From contig JAHZBZ010000002.1 of the NCBI GenBank assembly GCA_019423125.1, positions 124,001-188,000 on the forward strand: a stretch of 64,000 nt of DNA. Reading direction: 5' to 3'. Of this stretch, positions 43,427-53,076 are shown piece after piece. The translations under genes and the position numbers were made by a program. The number at the start of each line of letters is the position of its first letter. Position 1 is the stretch's first letter. The notes below the pieces were generated by a model. It was not told the DNA's origin and ran no database searches. It worked only from the letters and a program-made list of their open reading frames with translations. The DNA is from Bacillota bacterium. GTDB lineage: Bacteria; Bacillota; Clostridia; Christensenellales; Borkfalkiaceae.

Positions 43427-45853
43427 ATGGATATGAAATCCGTCGAAAGCAAGTGGCAGCAACGCTGGGAAAAGACGAAGGAAAACAACTTCAACAAGAA
43501 GAACATAGACAAAAAGTACTATGTCCTCGAGATGTTCTCCTACCCTTCCGGCGCAAAACTGCACATCGGACACTGGTACAACTACGGCCCCACCGACAGC
43601 TATGCGCGCTTCAAAAAGATGCAGGGGTATGAAGTATTCCAGCCGATGGGCTTCGACGCCTTCGGTCTGCCTGCAGAGAACTATGCGATCAAGACGAAGA
43701 TCCACCCCAAGGACTCCACCGAGAAGAACATCGAGACGATGGAAAAACAGTTGCGCGCGATGGGTGCGATGTTTGACTGGTCGGCCGAGGTCAAGACCTG
43801 CGAAGAGGACTACTACAAGTGGACGCAGTGGATGTTCCTCAAGCTGTTCGAAAACGACCTCGCATACCGCAAAGAGGCACCCGTGAACTGGTGCCCGAGC
43901 TGCAACACTGTCCTCGCCAACGAACAGGTCGTCGACGGGTGCTGCGAGCGCTGCGGCACGGCTGTCGTCAAAAAAGACCTCACCCAATGGTTCTTCCGCA
44001 TCACGAAATATGCCGAGGAGCTCTTGCAGGGTCTTGACAAGATCGACTGGCCCGAAAAGACCAAACTCATGCAGCGCAACTGGATCGGTAAATCGGTTGG
44101 CTGTGAGATCGAATTTACCTGCGAAAGCGGAGACACCTTCAAAGTCTTCACCACCCGTTGTGACACCATCTTCGGCGTCTCTTACGTCGTGCTTGCACCC
44201 GAACACCCGCTCGTCAAAAAGCTGGTCTCCGAGGAAGCACGGCCTGCCGTCGAGGAATACATCGCAAACACAGCAAAGACGAACGAGATCGAGAGGCTGT
44301 CCTCTTCCCGCGAAAAGACGGGCGTATTCATCGGACACTATGCGATCAACCCCGTCAACGGCGAAAAAGTCCCCATCTATGCGGCGGACTACGTCCTTTA
44401 CTCTTACGGGACCGGTGCCGTGATGGGTGTTCCCGCGCACGACGAGAGAGACTTCGCCTTTGCGAAAAAATACAACCTTCCCATCAAAAAAGTCATCGAA
44501 AACAAGAACGGCGAGACGGTACTCCCCTTCTGCGAGGACGGCATCTGCGTCAACAGCCTGCAATTCGACGGCAGATTCGGCGAAGAGGCACGCACGGAGA
44601 TCGCAAATCACCTTGCAAAGATGGGCAAAGGCGAGCGCAAAGTCAATTACAGACTGCGCGACTGGCTGGTCTCCCGTCAGCGCTACTGGGGCGCTCCTAT
44701 TCCCGTCGTACATTGCCCGAAATGCGGCATCGTGCCTGTCCCCTATAAAGACCTGCCCGTGCGTCTCCCCTACGATGTAAAATTTGAACCGGACGGAAAA
44801 TCCCCGCTCGCAAAGAGCGAAGAATTCATGCACACAAAGTGCCCGCACTGCGGCGCGGACGCACTTCGCGATCCCGACACGCTGGACACCTTTGTCTGCT
44901 CGAGCTGGTACTACCTGCGCTATGCGGATGCTCACAATACAAGAGCTCCTTTTGATCCCGAGATCGTCAACAAGATGCTCCCCGTCGACAAATATGTCGG
45001 AGGCGCGGAACACGCCTGCATGCACTTGTTGTACGCGCGCTTCTTCACCAAGGCGCTCCGCGACATGGGGTATCTGAATTTTGACGAGCCCTTCCTCTCG
45101 CTCGTACACCAGGGCGTCATTCTCGGGCCGGACGGCAACCGCATGTCCAAGTCAAAAGGAAACATTGTCTCCCCTGACGAATATGTCTCCGCTTACGGCT
45201 CCGACGTCTTCCGCATGTATCTGATGTTCGGCTTCTCCTACACGGAGGGCGGACCGTGGAGCGACGACGGGATCAAATCGGTCGCAAAGTTCCTCGACCG
45301 CGTCGAAAGGCTCGTGCTCCGCGTCAGGGACATGAAACCTGCCAAGGATGAAAAGACGGGCGCAGACGAAAAAGAGCTCAATTACGCTCGAAATTATGCG
45401 ATCAAACAGATCTCCAAAGATCTCGAGTCTTTCTCCTTCAATACTGCCGTCGCCCGAATGATGGAATACGTCAACGCGCTCTATAAATACGATGGAATTG
45501 CTGAGAAAAACGTGACATTCTTCAAAGAATGTGTGCGCGATCTGATCCTTCTGATGGCGCCCTGCGCTCCCCATTTCTGCGAAGAACTGTGGGAACAGAC
45601 GGGAAACAAGTATTCCGTCTTCGATCAGCATTACCCCGTCTGCGACGAAAGCGCGCTTGTACGCGATGAGATCGAGTATGCCATCCAGGTCAACAGCAAG
45701 ATCAAGACGAAGCTTACCTTCTCCAAGACCGCGACACAGGAAGAGATCCGCGAGATCGTACTCGCTGACGAAACAGTGTGCCCGCTTGTCGAGGGAAAAG
45801 TCATCAAAAAATTCATCGTCGTTCCCGGAAGGTTGGTCAACATAATCCTTTAA
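43427..45853 (+). CDS. leuS: Leucyl-tRNA synthetase
   Basis: 808 residues. Class I signatures KLHIGHW and RMSKSKGN, a CP1 editing insertion (TRCDTIFGVSYVVLAPEHPL, GTGAVMGVPAHDERD) and a CPKC/CPHC zinc region. GGAGG precedes the ATG. No T-box motif was found upstream, unlike thrS; only a short GCCCG/CGGGC hairpin lies before the binding site. Confidence 0.97.
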   Translation: MDMKSVESKWQQRWEKTKENNFNKKNIDKKYYVLEMFSYPSGAKLHIGHWYNYGPTDSYARFKKMQGYEVFQPMGFDAFGLPAENYAIKTKIHPKDSTEKNIETMEKQLRAMGAMFDWSAEVKTCEEDYYKWTQWMFLKLFENDLAYRKEAPVNWCPSCNTVLANEQVVDGCCERCGTAVVKKDLTQWFFRITKYAEELLQGLDKIDWPEKTKLMQRNWIGKSVGCEIEFTCESGDTFKVFTTRCDTIFGVSYVVLAPEHPLVKKLVSEEARPAVEEYIANTAKTNEIERLSSSREKTGVFIGHYAINPVNGEKVPIYAADYVLYSYGTGAVMGVPAHDERDFAFAKKYNLPIKKVIENKNGETVLPFCEDGICVNSLQFDGRFGEEARTEIANHLAKMGKGERKVNYRLRDWLVSRQRYWGAPIPVVHCPKCGIVPVPYKDLPVRLPYDVKFEPDGKSPLAKSEEFMHTKCPHCGADALRDPDTLDTFVCSSWYYLRYADAHNTRAPFDPEIVNKMLPVDKYVGGAEHACMHLLYARFFTKALRDMGYLNFDEPFLSLVHQGVILGPDGNRMSKSKGNIVSPDEYVSAYGSDVFRMYLMFGFSYTEGGPWSDDGIKSVAKFLDRVERLVLRVRDMKPAKDEKTGADEKELNYARNYAIKQISKDLESFSFNTAVARMMEYVNALYKYDGIAEKNVTFFKECVRDLILLMAPCAPHFCEELWEQTGNKYSVFDQHYPVCDESALVRDEIEYAIQVNSKIKTKLTFSKTATQEEIREIVLADETVCPLVEGKVIKKFIVVPGRLVNIIL

Positions 45854-45873
45854 TGCAAGTAAAACAAGTGCAA

Positions 45874-45903
45874 CAGGCGCCCGAATTCGGGCGCCTGTTT
45901 TTG
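45874..45903 (+). terminator. Terminator of leuS
   Basis: A 24-base perfect palindrome (CAGGCGCCCGAA and complement) followed by six T. Confidence 0.93.
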
Positions 45904-45926
45904 TATGCGATGAATAACGACAAGTC

Positions 45927-45961
45927 AAAAGCTGCGCTCCGATGGAGCGCAGCTCTGTTTT
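45927..45961. terminator. Terminator of the LTA-synthase-like gene
   Basis: GCTGCGCTCC/GGAGCGCAGC stem with a 3-base loop, TTTT on the minus strand and TTTTT on the plus strand. Confidence 0.85.
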
Positions 45962-45967
45962 TATCCA

Positions 45968-48475
45968 TCAGATCTTTTTGACGAAGAGACTGAAATCAAC
46001 GTCTTCATAACCGAAATAATCGATGCTGTACATTTCCTCTAGGAATTTTTGCTTGTAGAAATAACCGATGGTGTCGTCGAGGAAGAGCTGCACATCGTCG
46101 GAGAGATATTGCCTGTTGTCCGTAAGTATTCCTGTATTCGGGTCGGGAACGGACGTAACGAGGCGGTCAAAATCGTAGACGATATAGGAACGGTCCTCAT
46201 AAGTGACCACCTTCAGATAGAGGTTGAGTTCCGTCCATGAATAGGTCTGCATGACGCCGTCTTTCTTCACAGAAGCGGTCCTCCAGACATTCTCGGCGGC
46301 GTCTGCAACGTAAACGACAACGCTTCCGTCACGCGAGCGGACAGAACCGTCCGCATCGACGTCCGCCATCAGATAGATGTAATCCCCGTCGTAATAATAT
46401 TCATCCGTGAACAACCCGGACTCGCGGCTGACAAAGACCGACTGCGCATCGTCGAGTACACTTATGCCCTGATAAATATTGAGATTGTATTCAAAGCCGA
46501 GCAAATCCAGAAGAGTGGGCAGGATGTCGAAGGAGTTACAGAATTTTGTCAGCTTCAACCCGCCGACATCCTCCTCGACAGAATGATCGATGGTATAATA
46601 GAACGCACCGTCGTAGATAGAATTGTCTACCTCGTCGTTGTAATAAACCTCGCCGTCGTACAGGTCGGAATCGACCTGCAAGGACATGTTCTTGCCGGAC
46701 CAGATGAAAAACGGAATGTTGTACAACGCGGTATCCCACTTTGCCTCGGGACTTATGCTCTTGAGAGCGTAATGCTGGTTGGAATAATAGGCGTTGTGAT
46801 CCGAATAAAAGACAAACGTAGTATTGGACAGTTCACCCGCCTCGTCCAACTCATGAATGAGACGGTTGATACCGACATCGAGATCCATGATGGATGCCTG
46901 GTAACGCTTGTAACGCAGATAGACTTCATAAGATTCGCGGTCCTGTATATCGAGCGTCGCCGTGATGCCGTCCGTCCCCGCAATATGGTCGGTCGATTCG
47001 GGATATCCGTTGATCCGCTCATAATATGTCTCGAGATTTTTCAGAAGAACACGATCGGAGAATTCCTCTTTTTCAGCCTCAGACATTGATGCGGTATAAT
47101 CTCCGTTGTTGACAAGATCCTCGTAGGCGCCGTGACTGGTCAACGTCATCATCATCGTAAAGAACGCAGAGTCACCCTCATCCACACGCATATAATCGGC
47201 AGCATACTGCGAGAACACTTCGCTGTCGCGCGGCATGTCGTAGAAGTTCGTCGCGACGTTGTAATTTTTGATGCGCTCCATCGATTCCTTGAATGTGGAA
47301 TGATCGAAGCCGTACAGCTCGCCGTGCGTATCCTCGCGCTTGTAGAATGCTCCGGAATTCGCATGGAAATAGTTTGTCGTATAATTGTTATCCTGCAGAA
47401 TATTGGGCAACATAAACGCAAAGTCGTGTTCGAGAAGGCCCTGCGGATTGTTGATGGAAGGCGCAATGGAATTTTCCAGTTCGCTCGGATAACTCCCGAG
47501 AATAGACATCGCCTCCGAATGGTTCGTCTTGTCGCGCGCGTAATATTCCGTCATTGCAATGCCCTGGTCGGCAAGCGCATAGAGCGTCGGCGTATATTGC
47601 TTATTGATCGCGTACCATTCGCCCGATTCAATGACGATGAGAACGATGTTCTGCCCGTCAAGCATTCCCGTGCGGATGTTTTCGTTTCCGCCGTATACCG
47701 AAAGATCGAGGTCGTCGAGCTCTGAGCTCATAATTCCCGAATCAAAGAACTCGTCCAGCTCCTCTTTCTTTTTCGCCTTTTCCTCCTCGTTCTTCTCCCC
47801 TTTTAAAATGGTGAAGCTGTCCAGGAAATTCTCGATGTTTTTTATGTAGAAGCTGAAAGTACCGAATTTGCGGAACGCCTTTGCAGAGAGGAACTGCGTG
47901 TCATACAGATAAGAATCGTCTTTATAAATATAAAGTTCGTCGTCCGCCGATGCCTGCGCAAAGGACTCCGTCTGCAAAAAGTACGCCATGACGGAAAGCC
48001 CCGATGAAAGGCAGAACACAAAGAGCAGGAGCACGATCGTCTGCAGGCGCATGGACGACGTACAGCGGAATTTGCGAAGAGAAAACAGAAAAGCGCATTC
48101 CGCGATGATAATAAAGACAAGCGAAACAAGAAGCGGAAGATTTATAAAGTCGTTGTCGAAAACGCCTCCCACCTCAAAGAGAAGGTTGAGCATGTTCAGA
48201 TTGAACACAAACCCGCTCATGTTATAGAGAGACTCGTTCGCAACGGAAATGAGGATCTGCACAAACAGAAGCAGAAATATGACGATCGCTTCGAATGTGA
48301 AACCGGGCAGAATGAAGATGACGGCAGAGATCAGAAAGATCACCGCAATGTCCAGCCAATAGTAAGACGGGAAAAGCCCGATCCCCATAAATGTAAAGGT
48401 GAGGAATTCAATGAGCAGAGCAAGGAAAAAATAACTGCCCGCATACATTGCTTTTTTAATCAGTAAACTTTTCAT
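45968..48475 (-). CDS. LTA-synthase-like membrane sulfatase family protein
   Basis: 835 residues. Five N-terminal transmembrane helices (~1-160), then an extracytoplasmic alkaline-phosphatase-fold domain. Visible ligands: Glu in IVLIVIESGEW, the nucleophile Thr317 in KTNHSEAMS, and the Asp-His pair in FYSDHNAYY. These fit lipoteichoic acid synthase or phosphoglycerol transferase. It is about 200 residues longer than LtaS, with an added Asp/Tyr-rich C-terminal region (~640-835) of unknown role and a Lys/Glu-rich insert at ~225-245. Weak ribosome binding site. Confidence 0.85.
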   Translation of the reverse strand: MKSLLIKKAMYAGSYFFLALLIEFLTFTFMGIGLFPSYYWLDIAVIFLISAVIFILPGFTFEAIVIFLLLFVQILISVANESLYNMSGFVFNLNMLNLLFEVGGVFDNDFINLPLLVSLVFIIIAECAFLFSLRKFRCTSSMRLQTIVLLLFVFCLSSGLSVMAYFLQTESFAQASADDELYIYKDDSYLYDTQFLSAKAFRKFGTFSFYIKNIENFLDSFTILKGEKNEEEKAKKKEELDEFFDSGIMSSELDDLDLSVYGGNENIRTGMLDGQNIVLIVIESGEWYAINKQYTPTLYALADQGIAMTEYYARDKTNHSEAMSILGSYPSELENSIAPSINNPQGLLEHDFAFMLPNILQDNNYTTNYFHANSGAFYKREDTHGELYGFDHSTFKESMERIKNYNVATNFYDMPRDSEVFSQYAADYMRVDEGDSAFFTMMMTLTSHGAYEDLVNNGDYTASMSEAEKEEFSDRVLLKNLETYYERINGYPESTDHIAGTDGITATLDIQDRESYEVYLRYKRYQASIMDLDVGINRLIHELDEAGELSNTTFVFYSDHNAYYSNQHYALKSISPEAKWDTALYNIPFFIWSGKNMSLQVDSDLYDGEVYYNDEVDNSIYDGAFYYTIDHSVEEDVGGLKLTKFCNSFDILPTLLDLLGFEYNLNIYQGISVLDDAQSVFVSRESGLFTDEYYYDGDYIYLMADVDADGSVRSRDGSVVVYVADAAENVWRTASVKKDGVMQTYSWTELNLYLKVVTYEDRSYIVYDFDRLVTSVPDPNTGILTDNRQYLSDDVQLFLDDTIGYFYKQKFLEEMYSIDYFGYEDVDFSLFVKKI

Positions 48476-48505
48476 CTTTTGAACCCTGCCCCGTCCGGGG
48501 CGCCG

Positions 48506-51025
48506 TCATTCGGATTTTTTGAAGAACTCGCGGTAGATCGCGCGGACACATTTCTCGTAGTCGGCGTTATCGATACCGACGATGATGTTGATCTCGCTCG
48601 AGCCCTGGTCGATCATGCGGATGTTGATGTTTGCTTCGGAAAGCGCACCGAACAGGCGCGCACTCGTGCCGATGTTAGATGCCATGCCGTGTCCGACGGT
48701 CGCGACAAGCGCAATGTTCTCAAGGACATGCACATAATCGGGATTTACCGCCTCGCGGATCTGCTGAATGAGGCGGTCGAGCACGCCGTCCGCAAGATAG
48801 CGGCTCTCGATGACGAGGGAAAGCGTGTCGATGCCGGAAGGCATATGTTCGAAGCAGATGCCGTCCTCTTCGAGGATGCTCAGGACCTTGCGAGCAAAGC
48901 CGATCTCCGCGTTCATCATGGATTTTTCGAGGAAGATGACGGTGAAATCCTTTTTCCCCGCGATGCCCGTGACGATGTTTCCGCTCTTGCTGTATTTTTT
49001 GAACGGAAGAATGAGCGTACCGGGATCCTGCGGGCGGAAGGTGTTTTTGATCTTAATGGGGATGTCGCCTTTACGCACGGGGAAAATGGAATCGGCGTGC
49101 AGGACGTTCGCACCCATATAAGAAAGCTCGCGAAGCTCCTTGAAGGATATGTATTCGATGCGCTCGGGCTTTTCAACGATGCGGGGATCGCAGGCGAGGA
49201 AGCCGCTCACGTCCGTCCAGTTTTCGTAGAGATCTGCATTGACCGCACGCGCCACGATGGAGCCGCTGATGTCGCTCCCGCCGCGCGAGAAGGTCTTGAT
49301 CTGCCCGTTCACATCCGTGCCATAGAATCCCGGAATGACCGCATTTTTCTTGGATCTGAGCACCTCTTCGAGAACGGGGTAGGAGCGCTTTTCGTCGAAC
49401 GCGCCGTTTTCATCGAAGAAGATGACGTCCGCCGCATCCACAAAAGCCCAGCCGAGCTTTGCCGCAACGATGCGCGCATTGAGATACTCCCCGCGTGAAG
49501 CGGTAAAGTCCGCGCTCTTGCGTTTTTCGATCTCGTGCTCCGTCTCATCGAGGATGCTCTCTATGTCGAAATTCTCCATGCCGAGCTCGGAGATGATGGA
49601 GGCAAAGCGCTTGCGGATCAGAGAGAATGTCTCCGCGCAACTGCCCTTCTCCACACTCTCTTTATAACAGGCATAGAGAAGATCGGTGACTTTGATATCG
49701 CCCGAATAGCGCTTGCCGGGAGCGGAAACGACCGCATAACGACGCACGGGATCGGAGAGAAGGATCTCCGTAACGCGGGTGATGTTGTTGCCGTCCGCCA
49801 GGGACGAACCGCCGAATTTGCAGACAGTAAGGCTCATGTTCTTTATCTCCTTGCCCTCTATGTAATATCTTTTCTCCTCGCTCTCCCCCATGGAAAACGT
49901 CTTTCGCGGCAGGCTTCCGTGTTTTGCGACAAGTCCGAACAGCTCGGACTTGTCCATCTTAGGCAAAAGAATGCCCGCGCTGTCGTCATGCTCCCGCGTA
50001 TAGTCGAGCACCGCCTGCTCGCCGTGCACATAGTCGACTTCCCCGCCCTCAAGGGCAAGGAAATTCGCGATCGCCTCGTCCGCCGCCGCTACCGCGGAAG
50101 CCGCGTCGGAAGGAAGCGAAAGCGGGTGTTTTCTCCCGCCCGCGACAAAGGCCCCTTCCGCATCGCCCGAAAGGGTCAGTGAAGCGGAAAAACGCCGAAC
50201 GTCGATCCCCTTGACAAGACGGTGGATCGCCTCGAAGCGGATACCGTCGTCGTAGATGTTGACCGCCTCGCACAGTGCAAAGCGCGCGGGATGAACGGCG
50301 CGCTCCTCTTCGGAGAGGGTGTCGCGGATCTTTTCCCACGAGACCTTTGCCGTCGCGAGCGAATGATTTCCGTCCCCGACCATGAACAGGAGCCCGTCGT
50401 CAATGAGCGCTTCAAAGCGGTCAATGACGGGCTTTACGTCAGGGACAAATCTGCCCTCGATGTGTCCGCCGTTCATGTTCAGTTCGAAATCATACAGCTT
50501 TTCGAGCTTTTTGTCCCCCTTAAGCGGACCGAGCACACTGTCCTTCGGATCGTTGTACAGAAGCATGATGTGCGGAAACTCAACGTCCACCGCTTCTCTT
50601 ATCTTCAGGCGGGGCGGAATGCGTCCGAGAATGGTCGCCTCCGTCGCGCGGATGAGCGCGTCGCTCTTTTTATCGTAGGAATATGCTTCGAGATCTACGG
50701 CAAGAACGATGCCGTAGCGCACGGGCGAAAAGGGCGTCTTTCGTTTGACGAGAACGAACCCGCGCGGAAGCTTGCGAAAGAGCCCGCGTGCGCGGTAATC
50801 TCGCACGTTCGCGCAGATGGAGCGGACGCGCTCTTCGCTTTCGTCGAGATAGATCTCGGGCAAGGTGAGGCGCAGCGTGGACGGACGGTCGCCGACATAT
50901 TTGTCGAGCTCGCTCCAATATTTGCTGTCGGATGTGCGTTGATCGCAGGCGATGACTGCCCATGCGGACAGATCGACCGAAGGCACGGGCAGAAGGATCT
51001 CGGGCGCGGCTATGCAGTGCTTCAT
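48506..51025 (-). CDS. lysC: DUF1015-aspartate kinase fusion
   Basis: 839 residues. Residues 1-~394 are a complete DUF1015 protein (MVGDGNHSLATAK at the core, ending SMGESEEKRYYIEG), function unknown and often near serine-pathway genes. From Met397 (ATG at 49837) follows a whole aspartate kinase: VCKFGGSSLADG, FSRGGSDISGS, and two ACT domains at the end, so feedback control by lysine or threonine is likely. The join is only Lys-Asn. Directly ahead of Met397 lies AAGGAG with good spacing, so the kinase can also be translated alone. One base change (AAG at 49841-49843 to TAG) would restore a DUF1015 stop. Confidence 0.9.
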   Translation of the reverse strand: MKHCIAAPEILLPVPSVDLSAWAVIACDQRTSDSKYWSELDKYVGDRPSTLRLTLPEIYLDESEERVRSICANVRDYRARGLFRKLPRGFVLVKRKTPFSPVRYGIVLAVDLEAYSYDKKSDALIRATEATILGRIPPRLKIREAVDVEFPHIMLLYNDPKDSVLGPLKGDKKLEKLYDFELNMNGGHIEGRFVPDVKPVIDRFEALIDDGLLFMVGDGNHSLATAKVSWEKIRDTLSEEERAVHPARFALCEAVNIYDDGIRFEAIHRLVKGIDVRRFSASLTLSGDAEGAFVAGGRKHPLSLPSDAASAVAAADEAIANFLALEGGEVDYVHGEQAVLDYTREHDDSAGILLPKMDKSELFGLVAKHGSLPRKTFSMGESEEKRYYIEGKEIKNMSLTVCKFGGSSLADGNNITRVTEILLSDPVRRYAVVSAPGKRYSGDIKVTDLLYACYKESVEKGSCAETFSLIRKRFASIISELGMENFDIESILDETEHEIEKRKSADFTASRGEYLNARIVAAKLGWAFVDAADVIFFDENGAFDEKRSYPVLEEVLRSKKNAVIPGFYGTDVNGQIKTFSRGGSDISGSIVARAVNADLYENWTDVSGFLACDPRIVEKPERIEYISFKELRELSYMGANVLHADSIFPVRKGDIPIKIKNTFRPQDPGTLILPFKKYSKSGNIVTGIAGKKDFTVIFLEKSMMNAEIGFARKVLSILEEDGICFEHMPSGIDTLSLVIESRYLADGVLDRLIQQIREAVNPDYVHVLENIALVATVGHGMASNIGTSARLFGALSEANINIRMIDQGSSEINIIVGIDNADYEKCVRAIYREFFKKSE

Positions 51026-51041
51026 TTGTTGTGTTTCTCCG

Positions 51042-51161
51042 TTATACGCCGTAATTGATCACCACAAACACGACGACCGCAAGCGCGATCGCAAGAAGTT
51101 TGATGGGTACATTGTCGATAAAAATACCTGCGACCTTGCGCCAGAAGCTCTTTTCTCTCAT
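51042..51161 (-). CDS. 39-residue CdaR remnant (transmembrane part only)
   Basis: The ATG at 51161 overlaps the cdaA stop (ATGA) and has GGAGG upstream. The product, MREKSFWRKVAG...KLLAIALAVVVFVVINYGV, matches the N-terminal anchor of CdaR (YbbR): a short basic stretch and one helix. The YbbR repeats that normally follow are absent; TAA comes right after the helix, and the next gene starts 16 bases later. CdaR normally regulates CdaA, so here only a membrane peptide remains. Confidence 0.75.
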   Translation of the reverse strand: MREKSFWRKVAGIFIDNVPIKLLAIALAVVVFVVINYGV

Positions 51162-51982
51162 GATCTTCTCCTCCCCTCCGCACCGAGGTCTTTCCAGTAA
51201 TAATCGCTGAGCGTCCTCTTCAGGAGGTCATAGTCGGCATAGCGCGAGATCTTTCCGCGCTGCGCGATCGTGATGATGCCAGTCTCTTCCGAGACGATGA
51301 GTGCGATCACGTTCGCAGTCTCCGTGATGCCGATGCCCGCGCGGTGGCGGGTTCCCAATTCTTTGGGAATGTTGACGTTCTGCGTGAGCGGCAAAAAACA
51401 ACCCGCCGCTTCGATTTTATAGTTGTTGATGATCATTGCTCCGTCATGGAGAGGCGCCTTCGGAAAGAAGATGCCCTCGATGAGTTGCGAAGAGATGTTC
51501 GCGTTGAGGATGACTCCGCTTTCGAGCACCTGCGAAGGGATGTTGTCGTTCGCGAGGATAATGAGCGCGCCGATGTTGTCCTTGGAAAGGTTCTGCAGCG
51601 CCTTGATGATGTCGGAGACATAGCGCTCCACCTCGTCCCGCGTGACAGATGTCTGGTGCCCCTGTTTCTCGGAATGGACATTAAATGTGTTCATGCTGAG
51701 GATGTCCCGCTTGACCTCCACGTTGAAGATGACGAGCACAAGTCCCGCGCAGGCGAGCGGGATCACGAGATAGGCGTCCCCGCGCAGTTCGTCGTTCGCG
51801 ATGAAGATGATCGCGGTCGCGACGATGAGCAGCGCAAACACGACGATGACGCTGCGCACGTTGCTGTTCTTGAGAATGCGGAATACATAGTAGAACACGA
51901 GCGCGAAGAGAACGATCTCAAGCGCGTCCACCGCCGTGAACGGGATGAATACGTTTTTAAGGTTTTGTATAAACTCACTCAT
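51158..51982 (-). CDS. cdaA: Diadenylate cyclase CdaA
   Basis: Makes cyclic di-AMP from two ATP at the membrane. 274 residues: three transmembrane helices (~20-90), then the DAC domain with PLHDGAMII and GTRHRAGIGITE, both essential motifs intact, and SEETG. GGAG precedes the ATG; a TATAAT at 52015-52020 may be its -10 box. The usual partners are cdaR and glmM; here they are a truncated cdaR and the DUF1015-lysC fusion. Confidence 0.96.
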   Translation of the reverse strand: MSEFIQNLKNVFIPFTAVDALEIVLFALVFYYVFRILKNSNVRSVIVVFALLIVATAIIFIANDELRGDAYLVIPLACAGLVLVIFNVEVKRDILSMNTFNVHSEKQGHQTSVTRDEVERYVSDIIKALQNLSKDNIGALIILANDNIPSQVLESGVILNANISSQLIEGIFFPKAPLHDGAMIINNYKIEAAGCFLPLTQNVNIPKELGTRHRAGIGITETANVIALIVSEETGIITIAQRGKISRYADYDLLKRTLSDYYWKDLGAEGRRRS

Positions 51983-52057
51983 ATATCTCTCCGTGGTTTC
52001 TTCGTACTTACTCTATTATAAAGGAAACAGACAAAAAAATAAAGTGATTCGACGCGT

Positions 52058-53062
52058 TTATCGGCTGTTATTTCCTTCCGCGCCGAAAAATAATTTTGCA
52101 TTTGCCTTCAAAAGCGCCCCCTCGGGGGACAAAACACCGTTTTTGACGTCGTTGATCGCTCCGAACAAATAAAAATAGCACTCGCGCACCCATTCCTCTT
52201 TCAGACCGCTCGACTGTCGTCTGTTTGCCTTGACGGCATACTCCTTCATGCCGAGGATCTGCGCAGTCTCCGCGTCCGTCTTATGAAGAATGCGGATCTC
52301 GTAGAGCGTGCGGTAATAGGCGCACAGCGTGTTGAGCACGCTCATCTCGTCCACCCCCTTTGAAAGAAGATCGGAAAGGACGGAAAGATAGCGGCTCTTG
52401 TTGTTCATGCCGAGCGCATTGGTCATCTCCCACAATTTATAATCTGCATCACGATAGACGACTGCGTCCACATCCTCTGCGGTGAGCGTGCCGCCCTCGC
52501 CCGCAAAAGCGATGAGCTTGTCCGTCTCCCCCGCGATGCGTGACATGTCGGACAGGCAATAGCGCATGACGCGCTCACAACATTCTGTATCCGCCGAGAT
52601 ACCCGCGCGCCTGAAACGCGTATAGATCCAGCGAAGCGTCGTCTCTTCGTCCGCCCTGGAGCAGTCGATGTGCGTGACATGCGGCGCCTTTTTCAGGTCA
52701 AAGTATTTGCCTTTCGGGGGGCGGGAATTGACAATGAGAAGAATGGTGCTTTGCTGGGGATCTTCGAAATACTTTTTAAGATAGTTTTCGTAATCGTGCT
52801 CGCTCGGGTAAAGATCCGTCACTTTTACCATTCGCTTTTCGCTCAAAAAAGGGAAACTCTCGGCGGCGGCGGTGAGTGAAGTCAGGGCGCTGCCCTTGAG
52901 CGTTTCGCCGTGCATCGAAGAAAAGTTGATGGAGGGCTCGCACAAAAAGCGTTCGCGGAGCATTTCTTCCCCGCGCGCCTTGAAATACTCCTCTTCGCCG
53001 TCGAAGAGGTAGATGGGATCCGCGCCCGCCTCCAGGCTCTTTTTAAAAAGCACAAACTTCAT
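52058..53062 (-). CDS. holA: DNA polymerase III delta subunit
   Basis: 334 residues, clamp-loader subunit. YLFDGEEEYFKARGEEML near the N-terminus, SFPFLSEKRMVKV and the AYYRTLYEIRIL region fit the family. The frame is open upstream, but ATG 53062 gives the normal N-terminus. comEC-holA order is common in Firmicutes. Confidence 0.93.
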   Translation of the reverse strand: MKFVLFKKSLEAGADPIYLFDGEEEYFKARGEEMLRERFLCEPSINFSSMHGETLKGSALTSLTAAAESFPFLSEKRMVKVTDLYPSEHDYENYLKKYFEDPQQSTILLIVNSRPPKGKYFDLKKAPHVTHIDCSRADEETTLRWIYTRFRRAGISADTECCERVMRYCLSDMSRIAGETDKLIAFAGEGGTLTAEDVDAVVYRDADYKLWEMTNALGMNNKSRYLSVLSDLLSKGVDEMSVLNTLCAYYRTLYEIRILHKTDAETAQILGMKEYAVKANRRQSSGLKEEWVRECYFYLFGAINDVKNGVLSPEGALLKANAKLFFGAEGNNSR

Positions 53063-53076
53063 TTTACGCTCTGCCT

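Noticed and set aside
43319..45109. A minus-strand open frame of 596 codons opposite leuS
   Set aside because: Antisense of leuS, with an Asp/Val/Phe-rich translation typical of reverse-complement frames.
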